A stretch of 64,000 bases of DNA from contig NC_062996.1 in assembly GCF_023078275.1 (NCBI RefSeq), positions 3,286,001 through 3,350,000 of the forward strand, in the 5' to 3' direction. Shown here one piece after another: positions 53,340 through 64,000 of the stretch. The stretch is from Leguminivora glycinivorella. Taxonomy: Eukaryota; Arthropoda; Insecta; Lepidoptera; Tortricidae. Within the stretch, counting starts at the first letter, position 1, and each line of letters begins with the position of its first letter. Both the position numbers and the translations under genes were made by a program. The notes below the pieces were generated by a model. The model ran no database searches. It was not told the origin of the DNA and was given only the letters and a program-made list of their open reading frames with translations.

Positions 53340-54530
53340 TAAGTATTATACCCACATGTAAACCATGATTTTTCTGATTTGCGTTAAATTAGACAATTTT
53401 TTTTAACTCAATAACAGTATGAGTTAAGACACAAGTTTCTTAGACTAGGGTAAGGTGGGCAACAGAGAACCAGTGGTACACAAGGAACCAACGGTTTTAT
53501 TCGAAAATGCGACGTTGCCAAACTGCACTGCGAACATAGGCACGCGCCGCTAAGGTTCCCCCGCTCGCTCCCCAGTCGGCGGCCGGTCCGCGTTGAAATT
53601 GCACGTGTAGTGAAGTATTTTGTGATTTTGGACAAGAAAACAAAAAAAAAAGTATTTAGTTTTTTTATTTTCTCAGAATGTAGTTATGTTTGATTTATCT
53701 AATTAATCAGTTATGCGGAGTGACTATTTCTCTATCTTTTTGACATTCACTGATGCGGCTTTCTTGTGCCGTTTATTTTTTACCGAATTTAAAAAGTGAA
53801 AATGTATATCTAGCACACATTGAACCACAAGGCTAGAGTACTCAATGAACCAGGCGGTTCTCTAGGTAATTCTCTAGTTAGCCTTTGGAAGGTCTATTTT
53901 GTACAACTTTTGCCATGTTTAAGAGTTAATATAAATATATCTAATATAACGTTACTATATAGTACAAGAATATATGATAATACATATATTATTTAAGTTT
54001 TTTGAAGTGCAAGACTTTATTTTTCATATAACGAAGAATATTGTGATGATTACATTAGTAAACTACTCTTAGTTTAAATAAATAAGCATTTTTGACATTG
54101 TAAATGTTGTATTTATTAAATTGCCCCATATTTACCTAAATCAGTTTGTATATTTTGCAATTATTTATCAAAAACTATGCAATTATATAATGGTAGGTTC
54201 ATTGTGTACTAGGCCGGTTCATTGAATACATAGTACCGGTTCAGTCTGTACCAGCGATTGTACACAATGAGCCATTGTTCATTTTTTTTAAAAACTAAAA
54301 TATCTCGACTTCTATTCAGTTTTATTAAAAAATAATGATGAAAATTTAGAGCTAGATAAATAACAAATGCACTGAATAAAAAAAATTGAATTTGGACCTA
54401 TTATGACTGACTTATTAAGATTTAAATTTTTGGTGGCTCATTGTTGGCAACCTCACCCTACTGTATTTGACCTAAAGGATATCGTCCCTTTTTAAAACAA
54501 TATAAAACTTTGAAAATGTCTGTGTCGACT
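53340..54530. other. Intergenic stretch without recognised feature
   Basis: A GC-rich patch at 53,500-53,610 (three short GC-rich blocks) sits within AT-rich sequence. A 75-codon minus-strand frame here shows no family features. Confidence 0.5.
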
Positions 54531-54547
54531 ACTAGTACTACTGTGTC

Positions 54548-54675
54548 TGGCACAGTCGGTAGTGACCCTGCCTGCTAAGCCGCGGTCCCGGGTTCGAATC
54601 CCAGTAAGGGCATTTATTTGTTCCTGAGTCATGGATGTATTTATCTATTTAAGTAAATAAATAAATAATAATAAA
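54548..54675 (+). mobile_element. tRNA-derived SINE, + orientation
   Basis: Pol III A box TGGCACAGTCGGTAGTG (54,548) and B box GGTTCGAATCC (54,591-54,601), followed by TAAGGGCATTTATTTG and an AT-rich (TAAA) tail. Confidence 0.8.
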
Positions 54676-54679
54676 TAAA

Positions 54680-54920
54680 TAAATATTATAGGACATTCTT
54701 ACACAGACTGAGTCCCACGGTAAGCTCAAGAAGGCTTGTGTTGTGGTACTCAGACAACGATATATATAATATATAAATACTTATATACATAGAAAACATC
54801 CATGACTCAGGAACAAATATCTGTGCTCATCACACAAATAAATGCCCTTACCGGGATTCGAACCCGGGACCGCGGCGTAGCAGGCAGGGTCACTACCGAC
54901 TGCGCCAGACCGGTCGCCAA
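54680..54920 (-). mobile_element. tRNA-derived SINE, - orientation
   Basis: Inverted copy: B box complement GGATTCGAACC (54,854-54,864) and A box complement at 54,891-54,907. The longer body includes GACTCAGTCTGTGTAAGAAT on the minus strand. Together with the + copy it makes a head-out inverted pair sharing an AT-rich centre. Confidence 0.82.
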
Positions 54921-55112
54921 GTTATATGTATATCGTCGCTTAGCACCCATAGTACAAGCTTTGCTTAGTTTGGGGCTAAGTTGATCTGTGTAAGGTGTCC
55001 CCAATATTTTTTTTTAATACTAAGTTTGGTAAACTTTTTCAATATGTAGATTTGAGAAGGAATCAGTTTTTCTCCTAAATAGTGTCTATAAAATATAGTA
55101 ATTAGTTGATAA

Positions 55113-55318
55113 AATAGTACATTACGATACAAGTGCGAAAAATTAAAACACGATCGAAGGGAGCACTACACACGACCGACGCAAGTTACGAATTTCCTCT
55201 TCGCACGTGTATCGTACGACGTTTTTCAGTACATATGGCCATTTGAAGCTTTGACATAGACACATAATGAACCATTCCTCGCACTAGTGCGATAATTAGC
55301 ACTATGAGTACTTAAAAT
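55113..55318. repeat. AGTACATTACGATACAAGTGCG-family repeat
   Basis: Shortened copy ending in GCACTAGTGCG, just before the hAT 3 target CTTAAAAT. A fuller copy begins right after the hAT (56,370-56,595). Confidence 0.6.
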
Positions 55319-56361
55319 CAGGGATGTAACGGAGCTCTGCTTCTGCTTCCGTTTCTGCGGAACTTCCGTTTTGTTTTACACATCCGCTTCTGTTCCGGTT
55401 CTGTTATATTTCAAACGGAAGTTATAGCGGATGTCGGAACCTAGCGCGACGGTGGGACATGAGCGGCGTACATCAAAGACCAACAGGTCTATCTATACCT
55501 GTAGGCCTAGCACATGATGGCCGCGGGAGTATGTCGCCGCGAGATAGATGACACGTCTTTGTCTAATTGTATTAATGACATAAGGACAGGTAGTCTATCT
55601 CGCGGCGACATACTCCCGCGGCCATCATGTGCTAGGCCTGCTGTCATTCGCTCATCTCTCCGCTTGCCACGTGCTGCGATACTAAACATCAATTGCTTCA
55701 TTCCATTGCGCGCCAATATTTGTCCTGTCCACCTAGTTAGTAGCGAGTGAACAACTATTCAGTGGTGCAGGGCTTATCTACGATCCCCTTAGAAGCAATT
55801 TGTTTATTAAATACAGTTTACTTCTTTTACAATCACACCATTTAATTTAAAAATTTAATTGTGTGCTAACAATTACACATATAATTTTTATTGGTTAGTT
55901 TTGGATTGTATTATACTACCTACGAGTAAGTTTTCTTTTCGTTTCTAAAACCTTTTACGGCATAATAAAGGTTTAAAAGGATTCTTATGTGATTTTTAGT
56001 AATACCTAAACAACTAAACATCTTAAAGTTCAAGGTGATTTAAATTTTTGGATTGTAATGTAATGAATGATATACTTAAGATAAAATATCAGGTAACTTT
56101 TCTTTTCGTTTTTAAAACCTAAGTGGGCCTAAAGGCTAATTACAAACTGCTGATTACAGGCTGAACAGTAAACACCTAAAAGTTCTAGGCAATTTAATTA
56201 GTTTTGGTTTATGTTATACCTGTGTGGTATTTTTTCGTTTTGTTTTTAACATCTATAACTTCCGCTTCTGGTTCCGGTTCCGCTTCTGCTTCCGTTAAAC
56301 TAAATTCAAAACTTCCGCTTCCGCTTCCGGTTCCGTTAAAACCACATCCGTTACATCCCTG
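55319..56361. mobile_element. hAT-type transposon 3, non-autonomous
   Basis: CAGGGATGTAACGGA...TCCGTTACATCCCTG-like ends with a perfect 8-bp duplication CTTAAAAT (55311-55318, 56362-56369). Subterminal arrays repeat CCGCTTCTG/GGTTCCG. The core contains a 45-bp perfect inverted repeat (55,503-55,547 and 55,595-55,639; TGATGGCCGCGGGAGTATGT) that is probably a nested MITE. No transposase. Confidence 0.9.
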
Positions 56362-56369
56362 CTTAAAAT

Positions 56370-56595
56370 AGTACATTACGATACAAGTGCGTAAAAAAGG
56401 AAGTTCGAAACGAGTGGCGATAAATTAAAACACGACCGAAGGGAGTGTTTTAAATCGACACGAGTTACGAATTTCCTTTTCGCACGTGTATCGTACGACG
56501 TTTTTCAGTACAGATGAGCCTCCGAAGTTTCGACCTGGCATATAATGAACCACTTCTCGCACTAGTGCGTAAAAAAAACACCATCTGTACTGAAA
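56370..56595. repeat. AGTACATTACGATACAAGTGCG-family repeat, complete
   Basis: From AGTACATTACGATACAAGTG to ACCATCTGTACTGAAATAAT, with GAAGTTCGAAACGAGTGG and a central inverted part; matches 17,716-17,945. Confidence 0.65.
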
Positions 56596-56739
56596 TAATA
56601 TTTACATTGTTTTTCAATCAAGATAAAAAGACGCTCTAATTGAAACTTTAATTAAATATATCTATAATATATACAACTATAATTGTATACAACGGAAAGT
56701 GTCAAGCACGTATATATAGAAAGTCTAAGGGGGGGGTCC

Positions 56740-58334
56740 GGGTCATGAACTCAACCGGATAAAAAGAGGTCTCGAACATTTAATTAATAATGATGCAAAA
56801 TAAAAGACACTACTTCGTTATAAAACTTTTCTTCTTATTTTTCTTCTTAAAATTAGTTGATTGACAATATCATTAGCGTCTATTATTACGGCAGCTATTT
56901 CCCTATGGATAGACATAAGGGCTAGCCCCGTGAAGCGCTCTTGTCCCGTCCTATTACGCAAAAATGTTTTTAACCTTTTTAAGGTTGAAAAACTTCTTTC
57001 AGCAGTTGCTGTTGATACTGGCAAAGTGGCCAGTATCAATAGCAACTTTCTGATCGAAGGAAAGAAATTTGGATCACACTGGTCGATGGCCCCAATAGCA
57101 GGTCTAGGTTTTTTTCAGGCTCCAGGGTTGACCAATGACTCGGATCTAACTCGGATATCAAATGTTCCAAGAAAGGATAATATACGTTTCGCCGGTAGTA
57201 TATCTCCGCAGTTTCCCCTGGAACATTATTGCGATGGGTTTGGCGACCAGTTGTACGAGGTGCCACTAGTTCACCGACAGGGCATAAATTTTCGGCGCCC
57301 TTGGGAAGAAGATTCACTACGCAGGAAAATAAATCGCGAGCGTAGCGAGCGCGAAATTTTTTTTTATAGTAATGCCGTAATTTGAAGATTAACGCAATAC
57401 AAAATTTATGGATTTCATCAGACAGTGCGAAAGGGACAAATGGTTGAACTTTCGTAGTCGCACCCTAGTATAGTTACGTGTGGCTGAACGTGAATATCAT
57501 GTACATAAAATAACAAACAAAATGGGGCACTATAGTGGCCAAGTCAGGAAAGCAGATTCGGAATTTGTCCTAACTAAAAGAGCAGATAATTATAAATAGT
57601 AAGCGCGATTTTTTTTCCTATTGACTCGATTAATTAAGACGACCCGCCAGCGGCGAATCCGCGAACTTTCAAGCTTTTATCGTCTGCATGTGCACTCTGC
57701 AGAGCTGCGGTCTTTGACATATTTTAGGGTATTTTGACTTCACAGGGCGCCTATGTTCCCGACTTTTAGGCCTTATATTTCGCCATCTCTATTATTTTTA
57801 TATTAATGCTTAAGAGTTAATTAAGAGATTAACTGCGGACCCGATCGTCACCGTCGGGACGCCCATTTCGGTATTTTGCCACTAAGTGATCTGAGTGCTT
57901 TGAAATCGCTCACCATCTGCTCCGACTCACAAAATTGCGCCTCCCTGAGACATTTTGCGTCTTTGGCTTTATGAGGAACTCCGCTTTGGACTATCGGGTA
58001 GACTCATATTTTTGCATTTGGATAGCGACGTAGCTTTGCCATTCGCCGCACAATGTGGTTCGTCAAGGGCTAGAATCCTCCTTTTACGGCGCCCTAGCAA
58101 CAGCGCCCTTATGAATGGCAATATGGTGCAACTTTCCACTTAATCTGAATTACAAATCTAGATTTTCAATAGGTGGATTAATTTCCGAATCCTCTCGCCA
58201 TTTTGTGATATATGCGCGCCCACGCAACGTATAATTATTTGTATGGATTTTTCCATATTCTCGATTTTGGCGCCCCCTTACCATGTGGCGCCTAGAGCGG
58301 CCGCTCCACTCGCTCTACCCTTAATCCGGCCCTG
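56740..58334 (-). mobile_element. hAT-type element 4 (CAGGGCCGGATTAAGGGT end)
   Basis: The minus-strand 5' end at 58,334 reads CAGGGCCGGATTAAGGGT, a common hAT terminus. The coding remains of a transposase lie at 56,818-57,317. The other terminus could not be fixed; similar CTAAGGGGGGGG runs flank both sides (56,727 and 58,337). Between 57,320 and 58,250 nothing coding was recognised. Confidence 0.6.
56818..57317 (-). pseudogene. hAT transposase C-terminal fragment, frameshifted
   Basis: First frame (57,317 downward): GETAEIYYRRNVYYPFLEHL; second frame (from about 57,085): CDPNFFPSIRKLLLILATLP, then ATAERSFSTLKRLKTFLRNR and FTGLALMSIHRE. The second part is the hAT C-terminal dimerisation domain with its T-A-E-R-S-F-S core. 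A frameshift separates them and the N-terminal catalytic part is missing. Confidence 0.82.
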
Positions 58335-58454
58335 CCTAAGGGGGGGGTTTGAACCCCCTGAACCCCCCCCTTATATACGTCCTTGGAAAGTGTAGTATTT
58401 CACGGACTAAAACTATCAATTTTACATTATTTCGACGTTTTTCTTGAAAGCACC

Positions 58455-58555
58455 CTTAAGTTTTTGCATGCGCAACTACTTTACTTTTTCGAGAAAATTT
58501 CTTCTGGCATACTTTTCACACGCAAAAGGTTTTTCTTCCGTATGTGCTAGAGTTG
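58455..58555 (-). pseudogene. Single C2H2 finger relic
   Basis: The minus strand gives TEEKPFACEK in one frame, then after a one-base shift CQKKFSRKSKVVAHAKT, i.e. one C2H2 finger with its linker. Its mutated final part lacks the last His. It may be a remnant of the minus-strand zinc-finger family at 49,730-50,760 or of a third duplication unit. Confidence 0.6.
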
Positions 58556-58733
58556 TGCCTGCTCGTTCACTGAAAAGATCGCTCCCAACTAATACGATCT
58601 CCGAAGTGTAGGTACTAGTTCGTTCTTTTAGGACATTTAGTACAGTAGTACACCGAGAAAAAAGTCCAGGTCAGAAGTACTCGAAACCGACGAGCGTGTA
58701 TGAGAAACGTTATGGAAGTGTGTTGTGCATTTC

Positions 58734-61700
58734 TTTTTTTTCGCCACTTTTATGAAATGTGATATTTTTGAAAAAAGAAAAATGGTATTTCTACTCAGAA
58801 TCACTAGCTTTTTCAATCCTAGTAGTTATACAAATTGTCCCATACGATTTTTTCTTATTTTGTTACCATTTTCCGTACATGTTGTGTGGAGTAACAAAAG
58901 AGGAAAGTAACAAAAATGTATGGAAATTCTGGGACACTTTTTGTCTCCCAGAGAGATTGAAAGTACTCGTGTCGCCCCGGCGGCGGCGCCGTGGCCGGTG
59001 ATTTGGTTGTATTGTCGTGTCAGCTTGTATTATCCTATTGTCCATGTCCTCTATTGCTTTAGTTATGTAGTCCGTCGTGTCATTTAGTGAGTCTTTTGGT
59101 CTCCTAACGTCGCGTCGTCTAGGCATTTTGCGTCTGGGCGCGTTTGCGCGGTCGGCCATGGTGCGGTGGGCGGGGCGGCTCCGTCCGCCATGTCGGAAGG
59201 GGAGAGCAGAGTAGGTTGAGACCCGGGGGTGTCTTTGGGAGCGTCGGGCTTTTGGGTATGTGGTGTAATCTATGGATTTTCTTATGAGAGGATTTGGGTG
59301 GTGCGGTGCGTTGTCGAAGTAGTGTCTTGTGGATTTCCTACCTGAAGGTTACTGACGGAAGGGGGGTGTAGTTCACAGCTTCCCTTATCAGGGAGTTGCT
59401 GTGAACCGCAGCCCCCTCATGAAATCTTTTAGAGAATGGTCTTATTGAAGTGCCTGACTGAAGGGACCTTGAGGTCTCTGTGGATGTCCAAGTTGTGGAC
59501 AAACCGTGGAGCTCCAGCGGCTCGCCTGAGGATCTTAGTCTATATTGTTTGCAGGGACTTTATCCTGTTGCGTGAACAGTGGGCATATACTGAGGACGCG
59601 TAGGCAAACACAGGTCTAATGCAGGCTTTGTATAAGGTGACTTTGTGGTTTCTCCGCAACCTGCTTTTGGCGTTGAACAGGATGTTTAGGCGGGATGAAA
59701 TGAAAGAGGCTCTGTCCCGAACCACCTTGATGTAGCGATGGAAGTTCAGTCTCCTATCGAGATGAACCCCCAGGTACTTGGCTGACTCGACCCAGGGGAT
59801 GCCCTTGCCGAACAGCTGTATCTGGGGGTGCATCTCGGATATCGTCTCACACCCCTAGTGAAGTGACGGCCTGACTCTTCCCAGGGTTGACCTCGATCCT
59901 CCAACGGCGAAACCAATCCCTGAGGGAATCCATCGCACGTTGGAGGAGGGAGGACAACCTAGAGGGGTGCGGGTGGGAGCCCTGAGGAACACCGGCCCTT
60001 ACTGGATGAACGGGGGAGAGGGTGCCCACCACTCTGTAGCGAAAACCCCGACGTATTGATAGTCCGAGATGGTGAGGACTATCTGGTGTGGCCCTCCTAG
60101 TCTGGTCAGCTTGAGAGTCAAGTCGTTGTGCCACACCTTGTCGAAGGCCTTCGCCGCAGTGGGGATGGAATGCTTCCAGCCGTTCATCCAGTATTTCCAG
60201 TAAAGACTGTGCTCCACAATTCGATGAACTTGATGAACGCATGAATGATTTTGACGAAAGCCAAACTGCTCATTAATGAGGATGCCTGAAGCGTGAATGA
60301 ACTGGTTTAGCCTCCTGAGTACGATTCGCTCATAGAGCTTGCCCATCGTACTGAGGAGGCTAATGGGGCGATAACTGGTGGGAATGTTGGATGGTTTGCC
60401 GGGCTTATGTATACCTATTACGTTTGTGAGTTTCCAGTTTCCTGGGGAAATGGCTGTTGGCGAGTACAGCGGTGGAGATGAGGGTAATGAAAATGAAGGT
60501 GATAATGGAATCAGGCAGCAGCTTGAATAGCCTATTCGAGAGACCATCACCCCCTGGGGCCCTGTTTGGTTTTAGGCTTCTGATTAGGATCTTAACCTCA
60601 GCAGAAGCGACTGAATCTAGGGGGGGGGGGGTCAGGTGGGGGTGGCAAGAAGCTGTGTGAGGAGGCTCCAAGGCTCCAGTGAGCCTGGTGGCCCGGCGTG
60701 ATCTCCGAAAGGAATTTCCCCACCTATTCGACCTGAAATCAGCTATGTCCGACTTCCTCTGGAGGCGGTTCAGTATGTTCTTGTTGTCAGGGCTGGGATA
60801 ACGGGAATAAATTCTAAGCGCTTTATTCTTTTCTTTGATAAGCAGATTGATTTCTTCAGGGAGACGCCAGCGTCGGTTGTCGTCCGCCGGGACCTCCCTG
60901 GAGCAGTCATTTAGGATGGTTTGGAGGCCACTGGTGAGGCACTCAATGGCCTGTCATTCTTAGAGTGGATGGTTGCCGGGAGAGCCTCAAGGAGGGGGAG
61001 GTTTTCGTCCGCCAAGACTTTGCCGACTTTGACCCAGTCTATTATAGTTTTTGTTGGAGGTTGGGATGGAAGTGAGTGGGCTCCATCGGGGCAATAATGT
61101 CTAGATTGTTGGCAAGGAGATATGCGCTGAGGGCTCGGCCGTTCTTGGTGGACACCCTACAGTCAAACTGCGCATGTTTCAAGTCGAAATCCCCGACCAG
61201 GATGACCGAGGAGTCCAGCCTGAAGAGCGCGTTGAGGTATGACTGCAGGATATCTTTGGTTGGGGGGTTATAGACAGAGGCAATGGTGATGGGTTGGTGT
61301 CCCGTGAGGCCCACTCAGCACACCGAGGCTTCCATGTTCTGGAGCCTCGGTGTGTCCAGCAGGGAGCAGTGAAGAGGGACCGTTTATAGTAGATTAGAGT
61401 TCCGCCACCTTGAGTAGAACGGTCATTCCTGACTAAGGTGAAGTTGGCGATTCTAGGGCTACCAGAGGAGGGTTTTAAAAACGTTTCCTGGACCAAGAAG
61501 ATATCAAAATTATGGTCCTGGAGGAATGTGGCCACTTCATTCCGCTGTGGCCGCAGACCATTAGCGTTGAAGAAGCCAATGGTCAGCGATCTGGGCTTAT
61601 TTCGGGTGTGTGCCATTATGGGTGGAGGGAACTTTTGAGAAGGCTCTAAAAGAGCGCAGTAGGTTGGCATGGTTGATGAGAACAGTAAGCTGGTCCTGCT

Positions 61701-62007
61701 CGCTCCTCGCCGCCCCGAAGGCTTAGGCCAGCTGACAGATCTCATCCATGTCAAAGACAGAGGCAAGATCCATCGCTATGAGAGCTAACCCTCCCAGGCA
61801 CCTGAGCTGGCAAAGGCGGAAAAGGGGAATTGCACTGTGAGAAGCCTTGCCCTGGTCCTGTTTGATTCCTGGGGTTGGTGGTTTAGTGCACTCCCTCCAG
61901 TTATGGCGTTTAGCACATTTGAAACGGAGGGGGTCGGCGGGGTCATACCCCGACGTATCATGGTTTGGTGTTAAATAGTATGGGTGAGTTGTAAAGTGGG
62001 GCTGGGT
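58734..62007 (-). pseudogene. Jockey-like non-LTR retrotransposon 1
   Basis: Read on the minus strand: a gag zinc-knuckle relic (CAKRHNWREC, about 61,930). Then an AP-endonuclease start (SLTIGFFNANGLRPQRNEV, FLVQETFL, VGDFDLKHAQFD) at 61,620-61,060. Then RT (NRAPGGDGLSNRLFKLLP, SYRPISLLSTMGKLYERIVL, EQFGFRQNHSC, AKAFDKVWHNDL, AGVPQGS) at 60,650-59,970. Then a tail (KYLGVHLDRRLNFH, ACIRPVFAYAS) to 59,540 and a C-terminal MADRANAPRRK section at 59,159. Several frameshifts break it, and the FADD box is deleted between VPQGS and the SLLQRAMDSLRDW helix. A T-run at 58,734 marks the poly-A. Confidence 0.85.
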
Positions 62008-63966
62008 TTTTTTTATCTGTGCACTGCGGCATCTTTATAAGATTTCGCCGGATGTCTTAACTGTGCGTGGGAGGACTCCTTGGGGCCTCCCGACGCAGCG
62101 AAGGTTTGAACGCGGGCACTACGAGGCAGTGTGCGGTGAGTACAAACTAATAGTTAAATGTCATCAGATGCAAATGTGTACTCGTACTGTAGTGTAGATA
62201 GGTACCCGGCGTGCATAGCTGCCGGATACCTATCTAGGCGAGGCGCCGCCGCCGAGGCCCGCTGTTTGGTTGAAAAGTCGTTAGCTTTAGTAATGTAGTC
62301 CGTTGTATCATTCAATGCGTCCTTTGGTCTCCTAACATCGCGTCCTCTAGGTGTTTTGCGTCTGTGCGCGTTAGCGCGGTCGGCCATGTTGCGGTGGGCG
62401 GGGTCGGCCGTTACGCCCTGTTGAGGGGCGGGGCCGGCTCCGTCCGCCATGTCGGTAGGGGAGAGCAGAGTAAGTTGCGATTCGGGGGAGTCTTTAGGTG
62501 CGTCGGGTTTTGGGTGAGTGGTGTAATTTACTGATTTTCTGATGAGGGGGTTTGGGTGATGTGGTGCATTATCAAAATAATATCGGGAGGATTTTCTCAA
62601 AAATTCGTAAACTGATGGGATGTTTAGGTCTTTGTGGATATCGGTGTTTCTTACATACCAGGGGGATTTGTTAATTCGTCTTAGTATTTTATTTTGGAAT
62701 GTCTGAAGTGACTTCAATCTACGCTCCCCCTGGTATGTAAAAGCGGGGCATGCGTAAGATAATATAGGTCTTATTACTGTCTTGAATAGGTGCGGTTTGT
62801 TTCCGGCGGACATTTTGTTTCTCTGACTGAGCATGGGGCTCAGTCTACCGGAAACAAACTGCGCCTTCTCCTTAACTTTAGCTAAAGTTAGTTAGCTGCT
62901 GTCTAAAAGACAGTTTCGAGTCCAGGGTGACCCCGAGGTATCTGGTGTGAGTTGTGAATGTGAAGGGTATTGGAGTGTCGTTAAGTGTGATGTGATTCAT
63001 GTTCCTGTGGTGTGTAATCGTGGGGTGAAATACTATTGCTGAACTTTTGTCTGGGTTAACTTCCACCCTCCAGAGTTTCACCAATAAGCTAAGGAATTGG
63101 TGGCCCTCTGGAGGTGTTTGTGTAGACTGAGTCGGTGTGGTGTGTGAAATAGAGAGCTGTGTCACCAGCGAACAAAGCCAGCTCGACTGATGGTGTGTGC
63201 GGGATGTCATTAGTATATAGTGAGTAGATTAGTGGAGACAACGCAGAACCCTGGGGGACTATGGCTCTTATGGGATGGGGGCCGAGAGCGTGCTCTCTAC
63301 ACGATATCGGAAAAGCCGGTCCGACAGAAAGTCTGCTACAAGATGTAGCAGACGATCTGGCATGCCTAGCTGATATAACTTGTATATCAAGCCAGAATGC
63401 CAGACCTTGTCGAAAGCTTTCGACACGTCTAGAAAGATCGCCCCCAGTCTTCAAGCCATTTAAGCGTGAGAAACCGTCCAGAACATGCTCCACGATCCTC
63501 TGGACTTGGTGCACGCAGGAGTGTTTTGCTGGGAAGCCGAACTGCTCCTGAATGAGGATATCTTCCTCATTACACCAGGTCTGGACTCGTATTAGGACGA
63601 TTGTCTCGTAGAGTTTTCCCAGGGTGCTGAGCAGGCTGATGGGTCTATAGGATGTTGGGTCGGTGGTGGTCTTTCCCGGTTTGGGAATGCCGATGACGGT
63701 AGTCATTTTCCAGGCTTCTGGAAAGTGGCTGTTTGTCAGAGCGGCGTTGAAAATGTCAGTGCATGTGTGTTTCGTTGAGAGTCTTAAGTATGCGTGTGGG
63801 GATACCATCGGGGCCTAGGGCTTTACGTGGCCTTAGGTGCCGTGTGTAGTGTAGTATGTGATCGGGCTCAACTGGTTTGATGAATGGGACAGTTGGGGGA
63901 AGAGAGAGTATTTGTGTCACTATGGTTTCAATTTCTTGTATGTGTTCGGGGTCTACGTTCGTCATG
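62008..63966 (-). pseudogene. Jockey-like non-LTR retrotransposon 2, 5' cut by a MITE
   Basis: Same family and orientation as element 1, head-to-tail. Minus strand: RPRKALGPDGIPTRILKTL (63,830), SYRPISLLSTLGKLYETIVL, EQFGFPAKHSCVHQVQRIVE, IVPQGSALSPLIYSLYTNDI, LALFAGDTALYF, LWRVEVNPDKSSAIVF, TRYLGVTLDSKLSF, KTVIRPILSYACPAF and the MADRANAHRRKTPRGRDVRR tail. The catalytic FADD reads FAGD, and frameshifts occur. The 3' poly-A appears as TTTTTTTT at 62,008. A MITE end at 63,968 interrupts the 5' side. Confidence 0.85.
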
Positions 63967-63967
63967 T

Positions 63968-64000
63968 TACGGCCCAGCCACGACATTGGTCTAAGAGCGA
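63968..64000. mobile_element. Fold-back MITE, end cut by the window
   Basis: ACGGCCCAGCCACGACATTG is the terminus of the family at 5853-5989 and 18,511-20,445. Confidence 0.75.

Noticed and set aside
54548..54910. tRNA genes
   Set aside because: A and B boxes are present but there is no cloverleaf acceptor stem, and the bodies continue into SINE sequence.
56861..57385. 174-codon + strand frame
   Set aside because: Antisense shadow of the hAT transposase fragment.

Overview
The window reads as an accessory, repeat-dense stretch of a lepidopteran (moth or butterfly) nuclear genome. The evidence is spliced genes with GT-AG introns, short first exons, ZAD-C2H2 and BTB gene families, and a dense set of transposon families of the kind common in Lepidoptera: Helitron-like elements ending in CTAG, tRNA-headed SINEs, RTE- and Jockey-like retroposon ends, and a G-run-bearing repeat starting AGGGTTCCGTAG. 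The species cannot be told from the sequence.

Region 1 (about 84-25,595) is a tandem segmental duplication. Each unit carries one five-exon ZAD-C2H2 zinc-finger gene on the + strand: copy A spans 174-8617 and copy B 14926-22944. All splice phases match, and joining the exons gives open frames of 615 and 616 codons. The two copies differ by many transposon insertions, so each serves as the empty-site control for the other. This fixes insertion points and target-site duplications for two hAT elements, two Helitron-like elements, retroposon ends and several MITEs.

Region 2 (25,596-33,390) is almost entirely mobile DNA. It holds a 5.3 kb element carrying a 40-bp higher-order minisatellite just upstream of a clear TATA/Inr core promoter. 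It also holds an array of MITEs and a 1.15 kb P-like element (29-bp inverted ends, 8-bp target duplication) that retains a THAP-like first coding exon.

Region 3 (33,392-50,950) is a second segmental duplication. Each unit had a two-exon BTB gene on + (33714-34891; 39733-40770) and a C2H2 zinc-finger gene on -. In the first unit the zinc-finger gene is cut down to its last fingers (37582-37866); in the second it keeps ten fingers (49730-50760). A roughly 6 kb composite fold-back insertion (43,278-49,273), with a tandem array of 22-bp hairpins, splits the second unit.

Region 4 (50,950-64,000) has no intact host gene. It holds two inverted SINEs, a hAT element with a 45-bp perfect hairpin, a broken hAT transposase, a one-finger zinc-finger relic, and two head-to-tail Jockey-like retrotransposons, both catalytically dead, on the minus strand.

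In biological terms, the supported host genes are two probable DNA-binding ZAD-zinc-finger proteins, two BTB proteins and one further C2H2 protein. Everything else that could be classified is mobile or repetitive DNA.
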